From: Williamsia sp.
GTDB lineage: Bacteria; Bacteroidota; Bacteroidia; Chitinophagales; Chitinophagaceae
Length of the DNA: 64,000 nucleotides
Reading direction: 5' to 3'
NCBI GenBank assembly: GCA_015069695.1
Contig: JADCRZ010000021.1
Coordinates: 52,215-116,214 of the forward strand
A program made the translations under genes and the position numbers. Positions 19,750 to 27,917 of the stretch are shown here, one piece after another. The notes beneath the pieces were generated by a model that did not search any database, was not told the DNA's origin, and saw only the letters and a list, made by a program, of their open reading frames with translations. Within the stretch, counting starts at the first letter, position 1. Every line of letters begins with the position of its first letter.

Positions 19750-21218
19750 TACACTTCCAGGTTCGACAGCACAGGACAGGCTTTGGCACCCGTGATGTTC
19801 ACACGGATCCTATCGGTTTCGAGAGAGGCCATTTTTAAAATCCGCTTGTAGCCGATCGTGGTGCCGGCAGCTACCTCCTTCCATCCCTCTCCTTGCCAGG
19901 CGTCTATCGTAAATGACTGGACACGTTGCCCCAGCTGTATGTACTCCTGTAACAGCACATATTTAACTGGTTGCTTTTTGCCCAACGGGATTTCTACACT
20001 GCCGGTTGCAACGCCGTCATCCGTTGCCCAATACGTGTCCTTCTTGCCATCTGTCAGCCGGGAAGCGCCGTAAGCTGGATCGTTGCCCCGGGTAGAACTG
20101 GCGGTAGCTTTGGCCCTTGCTGCCAGGTTGGTTCCGAATTCCCGGTCCAGCAATTTCCTGAAATCCGCCAGGGCAGCTACATCGTTTTCATGCAGCAATC
20201 CGCGTTTATCAGGTGGCACATTAAGGAGCAGCGTGGAACCGCGCCCCACCGTGGTGAGATAAATGTCCAGCAGGCGCTCGCCGGATTTCACCAGCGAATC
20301 TTCCTGGCTGTGATAAAACCAACCCTTGCGGATAGAAACATCTACTTCTGCCGGGATCCATTTGGTTCCGTCCGGGGAACCGGTGTTGAGTAAGCGCTCA
20401 ATACGCGGTTTCCCTGCATACAAAGTATCGTTGTTGATCAAATTCCAGTTGGTTTCTCCCGCCACACCCCTTTCATTGCCGCACCAGCGGAGGTCGGGAC
20501 CTGCATCACTAAAAAACAAGACGTTGGGCTGGATGCCCCGGACCAGGTTCAGTGTAGTGGGCCAGTCATAATAAGTGGCGCCATTGATGCGGCGGGTTTC
20601 GCGGGCACCGCCATAGTAACCGTTGCCTCCATTGGCACCGTCAAACCACATTTCAAAGACGGGCCCGTAGTTGGTAAACAATTCACGCAGCTGGTTGCGG
20701 TAGTACTCTATGTAAGATGGCTGACCGTAATCAGCCCGGTTGCGGTCCCACGGTGACAGGTAAACGCCAAAACGGAGACCCGTTTTCTTGCAGGCTTCTG
20801 CAACTTCTTTTAGCACATCCCCCTTCCCTCCTTTCCACGGACTCGCTTTTACGGAATGCTCGGTGTATTTACTGGGCCACAAGCAAAAACCATCGTGGTG
20901 TTTGGCCGTTACGATAATGCCTTTAAACCCCGCTTTCTTGAGCGTTGTGGCCCATTGAAGCACATCCATTTGCGAAGGGTTGAACAAGGTTTCACTTTCA
21001 TCACCATTCCCCCATTCCAGTCCGGTGAACGTATTGGTGGTAAAATGGACAAAAGCATTCATCTCCATCTCGTGCCAGTCCAGCTGTTTCTGCGAAGGCA
21101 GCGGATACAAAGGCGCGGGTGGCGAAACCTTCCCTGAAGGCAAGGGTTTCCGTGCAGCGAACAGACAAAAGAGGCCGGCCAATGCTGCCATCCAAATGAA
21201 ACGATCTCGCATGAGCAT
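19746..21218 (-). CDS. Alpha-L-fucosidase, GH29, with C-terminal discoidin-like domain
   Basis: 490 residues from ATG 21218 (21212 is equally possible). The start is chosen because a hydrophobic signal segment follows (FIWMAALAGLFCLFAA); a longer in-frame start at 21302 gives an unlikely polar leader. The GH29 core shows HFTTNTFTGLEWGNG, TAKHHDGFCLWPS, FGVYLSPWDRN and the nucleophile motif EMWFDGANGGNG, with Asp193 as the likely catalytic nucleophile. The last 130 or so residues (ASSTRGNDPAYGASRLTDGK) are an F5/8 type C-like carbohydrate-binding domain. It is predicted to be periplasmic or surface exposed and to release L-fucose from glycans. It lies directly downstream of a sugar MFS transporter, consistent with uptake of the released sugar. 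Confidence 0.92.
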   Translation of the reverse strand: MLMRDRFIWMAALAGLFCLFAARKPLPSGKVSPPAPLYPLPSQKQLDWHEMEMNAFVHFTTNTFTGLEWGNGDESETLFNPSQMDVLQWATTLKKAGFKGIIVTAKHHDGFCLWPSKYTEHSVKASPWKGGKGDVLKEVAEACKKTGLRFGVYLSPWDRNRADYGQPSYIEYYRNQLRELFTNYGPVFEMWFDGANGGNGYYGGARETRRINGATYYDWPTTLNLVRGIQPNVLFFSDAGPDLRWCGNERGVAGETNWNLINNDTLYAGKPRIERLLNTGSPDGTKWIPAEVDVSIRKGWFYHSQEDSLVKSGERLLDIYLTTVGRGSTLLLNVPPDKRGLLHENDVAALADFRKLLDREFGTNLAARAKATASSTRGNDPAYGASRLTDGKKDTYWATDDGVATGSVEIPLGKKQPVKYVLLQEYIQLGQRVQSFTIDAWQGEGWKEVAAGTTIGYKRILKMASLETDRIRVNITGAKACPVLSNLEVY

Positions 21219-21305
21219 GTTGGTTGTGTTTTGCTCTATTCTTGAATGCTGTTTATATAGGGTGCTTACTCTTATTTGCCAGTTATTTTTCTCTGCTATC
21301 AAATA

Positions 21306-22670
21306 TCAGCGTATACCCAATTCCTTTTGTATCTGCTCCAGCGATCTGCCCTTTGTTTCAGGCATGATGCGCCAGATAAAAAGAAAAGACAGGAACATCA
21401 TGACGCTGTAAAACACAAATGAGTAGAAGCCGCCTTTGGGACTGCTCTCTACGATAATGGGAAAGGTCCAGGATATGATGGCGGCCATGATCCAGTGGGT
21501 AAAGCTGCCCAGCGAGCCACCCTGGGAGCGGACGGAATTGGGAAAGATCTCGGAAATAAAAACCCAGATCACCGCACCCTGGGAGAAAGCAAAGAAGGCG
21601 ATATAACCGATCAGGTAGATCAGCACATTGCTGCCCATGGCACTTGGATTGCTGAAGGCGTTGGCAGTCAGACCCAGGAACACAATTGTGCCGGCGGCCC
21701 CGATAAGCAAGAGGGTTTTTCTTCCAAACTTATCAATCACCGTCATAGCCAGCAGCGTAAAAAATAAATTGGCAGCGCCGATGTATACGGGTTGCAGATA
21801 AGCCTGGTCTTTGGTAAAACCGGCCATTTCAAAAATACGGGGAGCATAGTACAGGATGGCGTTGATACCCGAAAGCTGGTTGAACATGGCTAGGATAACG
21901 GCATACAAAATAGGTTTGCCATATTTGCCATTGAACAGGCTTTCTTTGGTTCCTCCTTTCGCTAGCGCATGTTCTTCCCTGATCAGGTTCACAGCGTCTG
22001 CTTCGCCCGTGCGGGCAAACACTTTTCTGGCTTCTTCATCCCGGTTGTTCAGGACCAGCCAACGCGGACTCTCCGGGATAGCGCGCAACAGGATGGCAAA
22101 TAGAAGGGCCGGTACCAGCATGATACCCAGCATCCAACGCCAGCTCTGATCGCCCAGGTTCACAAAAAGAAAATTGGTCAGGTAAGCGACGAAAATACCG
22201 GTCACAATCATCAACTGAAAAGAACCGGCCAGGCGTCCTCGCTGGTGGGCCGGTGATATCTCAGCAATGTACATGGGTCCTACAACGGAAGATGCGCCTA
22301 CAGCAATGCCCCCGATAAAACGGAACAGGACAAAAAGACTCCAGTAGGGCGTCAGCGCACAACCTATGGCAGATACCAGGTAAAGCAGGGCTATGAATGT
22401 AAGCACCTTTTTCCGCCCATAGCGTTGGGCCGGCACGCCTGCAATCAGTGAACCAATCACTGTACCGATCAAACTGGACGCTACGGTAAAACCCTGCCAG
22501 AACGAATCAAGCGACCAAAGCCGCTGGATGGTTTTTTCGGCGCCCGAGATCACGGCTGTTTCAAAGCCAAACAAAAAGCCGCCCAGGGCCGCTATCAATG
22601 ATACTCTGATGGCATAGCCGGATGCTGGTTTGTGGGTAAGCGCCGCAGGTGTTTCAACCGGAATTTGCAT
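21306..22670 (-). CDS. Sugar porter family MFS transporter
   Basis: 454 residues, about 12 transmembrane helices, inner membrane. Sugar-porter signatures are visible: GGFLFGFETAVISGA in the first helix, RYGRKKVL after helix 2, PESPRWLV in the central loop and PETKGRSLEQIQ at the C-terminus. The family carries out proton- or sodium-coupled monosaccharide import (XylE/GLUT type). It reads into the fucosidase gene, so a role in taking up the liberated hexose is likely (inference); a specific sugar cannot be read from the sequence. Confidence 0.9.
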   Translation of the reverse strand: MQIPVETPAALTHKPASGYAIRVSLIAALGGFLFGFETAVISGAEKTIQRLWSLDSFWQGFTVASSLIGTVIGSLIAGVPAQRYGRKKVLTFIALLYLVSAIGCALTPYWSLFVLFRFIGGIAVGASSVVGPMYIAEISPAHQRGRLAGSFQLMIVTGIFVAYLTNFLFVNLGDQSWRWMLGIMLVPALLFAILLRAIPESPRWLVLNNRDEEARKVFARTGEADAVNLIREEHALAKGGTKESLFNGKYGKPILYAVILAMFNQLSGINAILYYAPRIFEMAGFTKDQAYLQPVYIGAANLFFTLLAMTVIDKFGRKTLLLIGAAGTIVFLGLTANAFSNPSAMGSNVLIYLIGYIAFFAFSQGAVIWVFISEIFPNSVRSQGGSLGSFTHWIMAAIISWTFPIIVESSPKGGFYSFVFYSVMMFLSFLFIWRIMPETKGRSLEQIQKELGIR

Positions 22671-22749
22671 AGCGATCGTTTTAATTTTTGAGAAAGATAG
22701 AAATTATTATCCATTCACCACGGAGCTGTGGTAAGAATGTTGAAAGCGA

Positions 22750-23235
22750 TTAAGCGGCTTCGATCTTGTGGAAAGCAGTGTGGGTCATAGCCCTGGAAGC
22801 AAGATAAGCCAGGGGAATGCCCACACAGATAACAATGATAAGGGCAGCAGTCGCAGAGCCGGTGACTGTAAAGGGCGGGCGGGCCACACGGGATAGCGGA
22901 ACCACAATGGCCTGCATGATCAGTGAAACAAAGATACCGTATAAGATGCCAGAGATCAATCTGCTTTTAGAAAGTGCTGGAATGCGTGCATACAACCAAA
23001 AGAAAAGCAAGGTCCAGCAGGTCGCAATAAAATAATGGAAAATGGTTCCTGCTATAATCGCGCCGGCACCTCCTGTCATGGCATCCTTCCCCAGGAGGCC
23101 ACTGGCAACATACTTCATAACCACCAGGGGATCCTTTCCCGTCCTGGCATAATACTGTATGCACGCGGCAGTGATATCAAACGTTCCAACGATCAAACCC
23201 GCTTGGAGGGCTCGCCGGTAATAGCGGCTGTTCAT
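22750..23235 (-). CDS. YagU/DUF1440-like four-helix membrane protein
   Basis: 161 residues with about four hydrophobic segments: GLIVGTFDITAACIQYY, GAIIAGTIFHYFIATCWTLLF, LISGILYGIFVSLIMQAIVV and SATAALIIVICVGIPLAYLA. It resembles inner-membrane proteins of the YagU/DUF1440 type, but the match is from the general pattern only. It lies 55 nt downstream of the TolC-like gene on the same strand, so it may be the last gene of the export operon or be expressed independently. No function assigned. Confidence 0.65.
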   Translation of the reverse strand: MNSRYYRRALQAGLIVGTFDITAACIQYYARTGKDPLVVMKYVASGLLGKDAMTGGAGAIIAGTIFHYFIATCWTLLFFWLYARIPALSKSRLISGILYGIFVSLIMQAIVVPLSRVARPPFTVTGSATAALIIVICVGIPLAYLASRAMTHTAFHKIEAA

Positions 23236-23290
23236 GGTGGCAAGATGTAAAACAAATGTAGGATTTATAAGAAAATCCCCTCCACCTTGT

Positions 23291-24703
23291 TTACATCGTG
23301 CCGAAATAATAATCCAGGACTTTTTTTCTCAACAGAAAATCATACTGCGCATTCACCAGGTTGATGGTGGCCCTGTCGAGGTTGTTTTTGGCGATCGTAT
23401 AATCTACCGAATTGCCTACGCCCGCATTGAACCTCACCTCTGCTGCCTTGAACGACAGGTTGTATGCATTGACCTGTTCTTGCAAAACCTTGTACCTGTC
23501 CAGGGCGTTGGTCATGTTCAGATAAGCCTGGTCGATCTGCTGCCGGAGCTGGATGCGCGTGTTTTCTTCGATCAGTTCATTGTTCCGGAGAATGATCTTT
23601 GCCTGTTTGATCTGGTTGCGCACAACCAGTGAATTGAAAAGAGGTATACGCAATCCCAGATTGATGGTTGAAAAGATATTGTTGCCGAGCTGAGAGCTGT
23701 AAGCGATCTTTTCAGACGAATAATTTGATTGCTTGGCCACGACCGGTACCTGCGTGCCATTCACGATCACATAGTTTGGCGTACTAACAAAGCTTGTGTT
23801 GAGCAGGATATCCCTTGAAGCAGCACTGGAATAATTGGTGGTTACATTGCCGCTCAGCACCAGGGAAGGATACAATCTGCCGCGGATAGCCTGCACCGAA
23901 GCCCGGGCACTTTCTTTTTTCAGGCCGACAGATCTTATCAGGGCCAGCTGATCCAATGCTTTTGTATAAATCTCGTCCGGTGTGGCCGGATAAACAGCCG
24001 CCAGCTCAGCTATCCCCACCCTTTCCAGCTGCATGTTTTTGTTGTAGGGAATGTTCATCAACTGGGCAAGGGATAACTTGGAAGTTTCCAACGCGTTCCG
24101 GCCGTTCACGACAGACAGCTCATCATCCATCAGCTGTCCCTTGATGTCAGACACCTGCGAAGGACTGATCGCGCCTTCTTTATCCAGGATCTGCAGCCGG
24201 TCGAACTGGTTGCGGCTTACATCGCGTTGTCGGGAGGCCAGGCTGAGCCTGTCTTCATCGCTGAGTACCTGCAGGTAGGCAAGGATCACATTGAGCATCA
24301 GATTGTCTTTTGCCTGCTGCAGATCGCTTTGTGCCGCTTCACGCGAAAGGGCAAACTGACGGATGCTTTTTTGCTGGCTGAGTCCGCTAAACAACACCAC
24401 GCTGCTGTTCAGGTTGTACGAACCATAACCCACCCGCTGGTTGATATAAGCATTGGTAAAGGGGTCAATGCTGCGGCCCTGGTTAACACCCTGGCTGATC
24501 GAGGCATTGACGTCGGGCAACAGATTCAGTTTTGCCTGTCTCCAGTTGATGTCTTCTGTTTGGACCAGCAGCGCGGTTTGTTTGAGGGAGATGCTGTTTG
24601 CAAGCGCCGTATCGATGCATTGCTGCAATGTATATTTATTTTGCGTATAGGCGGTCCCGTTGGCAAGCAATGCTGCCATTAAAAATAGGAAGATGCTGCG
24701 CAT
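23291..24703 (-). CDS. TolC family outer-membrane efflux channel
   Basis: 470 residues with a signal peptide (MRSIFLFLMAALLANGTAYTQ). Long alpha-helical repeats (LQQCIDTALANSISLKQTALLVQ, AQSDLQQAKDNLMLNVILAYLQ, NTRIQLRQQIDQAYLNM, LSFKAAEVRFNAGVGNSVDYT) are characteristic of the TolC/OEP fold, which forms a trimeric channel across the outer membrane and periplasm. One base separates its start from the ABC ATPase gene before it. With the HlyD-type adaptor and ABC components upstream it completes a tripartite exporter; the substrate is unknown. Confidence 0.93.
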   Translation of the reverse strand: MRSIFLFLMAALLANGTAYTQNKYTLQQCIDTALANSISLKQTALLVQTEDINWRQAKLNLLPDVNASISQGVNQGRSIDPFTNAYINQRVGYGSYNLNSSVVLFSGLSQQKSIRQFALSREAAQSDLQQAKDNLMLNVILAYLQVLSDEDRLSLASRQRDVSRNQFDRLQILDKEGAISPSQVSDIKGQLMDDELSVVNGRNALETSKLSLAQLMNIPYNKNMQLERVGIAELAAVYPATPDEIYTKALDQLALIRSVGLKKESARASVQAIRGRLYPSLVLSGNVTTNYSSAASRDILLNTSFVSTPNYVIVNGTQVPVVAKQSNYSSEKIAYSSQLGNNIFSTINLGLRIPLFNSLVVRNQIKQAKIILRNNELIEENTRIQLRQQIDQAYLNMTNALDRYKVLQEQVNAYNLSFKAAEVRFNAGVGNSVDYTIAKNNLDRATINLVNAQYDFLLRKKVLDYYFGTM

Positions 24704-24704
24704 G

Positions 24705-25394
24705 TTACACTTGTTTAAGAGAATTTTCTGACACTGATTCTATTCTGCCATCGAGCAGGTGAATGATCCTGCTGCCATAAGCGGCATTCTTTTCTGAATG
24801 GGTTACTTGTACTATCGTGACTCCTTCTTCATTGATCTTGCTGAACAGCTCCATGATCTCCTCGCCTTGTTTGGAGTTGAGGTTCCCGGTGGGTTCATCT
24901 GCCAGCAGGAGCTTGGGACGGGCAATCAGGGCCCGCACAATGCCTACCAGCTGCTGCTGTCCGCCGGAAAGCTGTGCCGGAAACAAGTCCTTCTTCCCCA
25001 CAATATTAAACCGGTCTAGCATGTCGCTTACCATGGCCCTTCTTTCTGCAGACTTGACGTTCTGGTACAGCAGCGGTGTTTCTATGTTTTCATACACGGT
25101 CAGCTCATCAATCAGGTGGTAAGCCTGGAAGATAAAGCCGATGTTTTTCTTGTAGAGTTCTGTCCGTTGTTTTTCCTTCATTGATGTAACGGATTGTCCC
25201 ATGAATTCATAGCTTCCTTCCGAAGGTGCGTCCAGCATACCGATCACGTTGAGCAGGGTAGATTTGCCGGAACCGGATGGCCCCATGATTGAAACAAACT
25301 CGCCTTCCCTGATCAGCAGGTTGACATCTTTAAGAATAAACACGGGCTTACCACCCACATTGTACCACTTCGAAATATGTTGTAGTTGTATCAT
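24705..25394 (-). CDS. ABC transporter ATPase of MacB/LolD type, variant signature
   Basis: 229 residues, cytosolic nucleotide-binding subunit. Walker A GPSGSGKS (38-45), Q-loop IFQAYHLIDELTV, signature LSGGQQQ (142-148), Walker B LLLADE (162-167) and the switch His in VTHSEKNA are present. Two positions differ from the usual MacB/LolD form: the signature continues with Leu rather than Arg (QQQLVG versus QQQRVA), and the D-loop reads NLNS instead of NLDS. The paralogue at 30672 is canonical. It is paired with the permease 27 nt upstream, and probably energises an extracytoplasmic export or lipoprotein-release machine. Confidence 0.93.
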   Translation of the reverse strand: MIQLQHISKWYNVGGKPVFILKDVNLLIREGEFVSIMGPSGSGKSTLLNVIGMLDAPSEGSYEFMGQSVTSMKEKQRTELYKKNIGFIFQAYHLIDELTVYENIETPLLYQNVKSAERRAMVSDMLDRFNIVGKKDLFPAQLSGGQQQLVGIVRALIARPKLLLADEPTGNLNSKQGEEIMELFSKINEEGVTIVQVTHSEKNAAYGSRIIHLLDGRIESVSENSLKQV

Positions 25395-25421
25395 AATTTT
25401 TAGATGAATCGTTTTTTGATC

Positions 25422-27848
25422 TTATTCTGTCCGCAGGCTTTTGACCGGGTTCATCAGGGCTGCTTTTATCGCCTGGAAGCTGACTGTGAGCAAGGCAATG
25501 AGGAGGGCCGTTAGGCCAGCCGCCGCAAAGATCCACCACCCTATACTGATGCGGTATGCAAAATCCTCCAGCCATTTGTTCATGCCCCACCAGGCAAGCG
25601 GAAAAGCGACAAACAAGGAGAGAACAACCAGCTTTAAAAAATCTTTTGACAGCATGTTCACGATGCTGCTCACCGAAGCGCCCAGTACTTTGCGGATGCC
25701 GATCTCCCGGGTTCTTTGCTCGGCAGCATAGGTAACCAATCCAAACAAGCCCAGGCAGGCAATAAAAATCGCAAGCGCAGAAAAGCTCAGCGCTATCCTG
25801 CCCACCCGGTGCTCGGATTGGTAGATCCGGTTAAAATCATCATCCATGAATGTATAATCAAAGGGCTGGTTGGGGAGCAACGCTTTCCATTGCTGCCGCA
25901 CCTGGCCGATGAGGGAAGTAAGGTTGGCGGATTGGATCCGCAGGGCCAGACTTCCCCTGCTGGGCCGCAGAAAAAGTGCCAGGGGTGTAACGCGCTGGCG
26001 GATAGAATTGAAATTAAAATCTTTTACCACCCCAATGATGGTATAGGCGCTCACATCTTTTTTGGTGAAGCTGTTCATCTGATACAGCGGCTTGTTCAAC
26101 GGATCATCAAAACCAAGCAGTTTGGCTGCGGCTTCGTTGATGATAACCGCTGACGAATCGGTTGGGAAGCCGGACGAAAAATTTCGGCCCTTGCTCATGT
26201 GCATGCCCAGGGTTGGAATATAGTATTCATCTATGTTCCAGGTTTGCATTGAAACCGCCCTTTTCTGATTCAGCGTTGCATCGGGAAAAAGCGGACTGTC
26301 GCTCCTCGAACCGCTTGTGGGCAGGTAACCTGTAAGCGTGGCAGCCTGCACCCCGCTGATGTTGAGCAAATCCTCTCTGAAATGGATGGCAGCCTGCCTG
26401 CTGAGCGCATTTGTATGCTGTACAACCAGCACCTGGGCCCTGTTGAAACCGATTTGCTTGTTTCGTATAAAGTTAAGCTGGCTTTGCACCACAACAGTGG
26501 CCACAAGCAAGACGACCGTAATGGTAAACTGAAACACTACGAGGCCGCTTCTTAACCAGCCTCCTTTCAATCCCGTGGCCAGCTTGCCCTTCAGGATAGA
26601 AACAGGACGGAAGGAAGAAAGAAACAGGGCCGGATAGCTGCCCGCTACAAAACCCACCACCAGTACAAGCGGGATCATGAGCGTCAGAAATCCTTGTTTG
26701 CCCAGGGATGCCACCCGGAGTTCTTTCCCCGATACTTGGTTGAACAGCGGGAGCAGCAATAATACCAGCCCCAAGGCCAGCAGCAGGGAAATGCAGGTAA
26801 TCAAGAAAGATTCAGCGAGGAATTGGTAAACGAGCTGCAACCTGCGTGAACCCAGTACTTTCCGGATGCCTACTTCTCTTGCCCGGTTGGCAGAGCGGGC
26901 AGTAGACAAATTCATAAAATTCACACAGGCAATCAGGAGGATAAAGCCCGCAATGGCAGAAAAAATATAGACATACTGGACACTCCCGTTGGGTGCCAGT
27001 TCAGCTGTTTTATCAGAGTAGAGGTGGATACGGGTCAATGGCGTTAACGAGTACCGCACCCAATTGCCGCTCTTTTTAAAATCATCCATGTTGATGTTCA
27101 TGGCCGACTTTACCTGTGGCCCTATATACCTTTCTGCCAGGAGATCCAGCTGCGCTTCCAGCGCTTTGGGATCGGCGCCTTCTTTCAGTACGATATAGGT
27201 ATTGAAATTATTGCTCACCCAATTGTTCTCCCGGCTTTCGGAGGCATCTGCCAGGGGGAGAAAAAAATCAAAATTGAAATGCGATCCGGATGGGATGTTG
27301 CGGATAACGCCGGTGATGGTATAATTAACCGCATCGTTTACCTGCAGAACCTTGCCCAAAACAGCTGTGGAGTTAAAGTACTTTTTAGCCACCTGCTCCG
27401 TGATCACCACAGTGTGCGGATTGGCAAGTGCCGTCCGTGCGTTTCCCTCGATCAGCGGCAGCGTGAATACATCAAAGAGGGTTGAATCAGTAGAAATCAC
27501 CCGGTCTTCCTGGATCCATTCATCTCCTTTTTTTACCCGCATGCCACCATAGTTTCTGAAACGGACCGCTTGCTCAATTTGCGGATAGTCCTTTAACAGC
27601 GCTGATCCCATGGCATCCGGTGCAACAGCGAGGATATAATGATCACCACCAAAACGGATGTCTCCGTCTACCCGGTAAATGCGATCCGCCTTCTGATTGT
27701 AGCGATCATAGTTTGTTTCATCGAGCACAAACAAAAGGATTACCAAACCGGTCGCTAAACCCACTGCCAATCCGGTGATGTTAATGGCAGAATAGCCCTT
27801 GCTTTTGAGCAAATTGCGGAAAGCTATTTTTAAATAATTTCTGAACAT
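25422..27848 (-). CDS. ABC transporter permease, FtsX/MacB type, copy 2
   Basis: 808 residues, inner membrane. It has an N-terminal helix (SAINITGLAVGLATGLVILL), a large periplasmic MacB_PCD-like domain, a central FtsX block (RAREVGIRKVLGSRRLQLV), a second periplasmic domain, and a C-terminal FtsX block (QRTREIGIRKVLGASVSSIV). Two FtsX modules give about eight membrane segments, the common layout for this Bacteroidota family. It is clearly paralogous along its length to the next permease (both end NPVxxLRTE), indicating tandem duplication. Likely exports or mechanically transmits to a periplasmic substrate together with an HlyD adaptor and TolC. Confidence 0.92.
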   Translation of the reverse strand: MFRNYLKIAFRNLLKSKGYSAINITGLAVGLATGLVILLFVLDETNYDRYNQKADRIYRVDGDIRFGGDHYILAVAPDAMGSALLKDYPQIEQAVRFRNYGGMRVKKGDEWIQEDRVISTDSTLFDVFTLPLIEGNARTALANPHTVVITEQVAKKYFNSTAVLGKVLQVNDAVNYTITGVIRNIPSGSHFNFDFFLPLADASESRENNWVSNNFNTYIVLKEGADPKALEAQLDLLAERYIGPQVKSAMNINMDDFKKSGNWVRYSLTPLTRIHLYSDKTAELAPNGSVQYVYIFSAIAGFILLIACVNFMNLSTARSANRAREVGIRKVLGSRRLQLVYQFLAESFLITCISLLLALGLVLLLLPLFNQVSGKELRVASLGKQGFLTLMIPLVLVVGFVAGSYPALFLSSFRPVSILKGKLATGLKGGWLRSGLVVFQFTITVVLLVATVVVQSQLNFIRNKQIGFNRAQVLVVQHTNALSRQAAIHFREDLLNISGVQAATLTGYLPTSGSRSDSPLFPDATLNQKRAVSMQTWNIDEYYIPTLGMHMSKGRNFSSGFPTDSSAVIINEAAAKLLGFDDPLNKPLYQMNSFTKKDVSAYTIIGVVKDFNFNSIRQRVTPLALFLRPSRGSLALRIQSANLTSLIGQVRQQWKALLPNQPFDYTFMDDDFNRIYQSEHRVGRIALSFSALAIFIACLGLFGLVTYAAEQRTREIGIRKVLGASVSSIVNMLSKDFLKLVVLSLFVAFPLAWWGMNKWLEDFAYRISIGWWIFAAAGLTALLIALLTVSFQAIKAALMNPVKSLRTE

Positions 27849-27917
27849 AAGGGCGGGTTTGGCATTACATGATCGTTGCTAAAGGAATGGTTAGGCTTGA
27901 CTGATAATGGATATATT

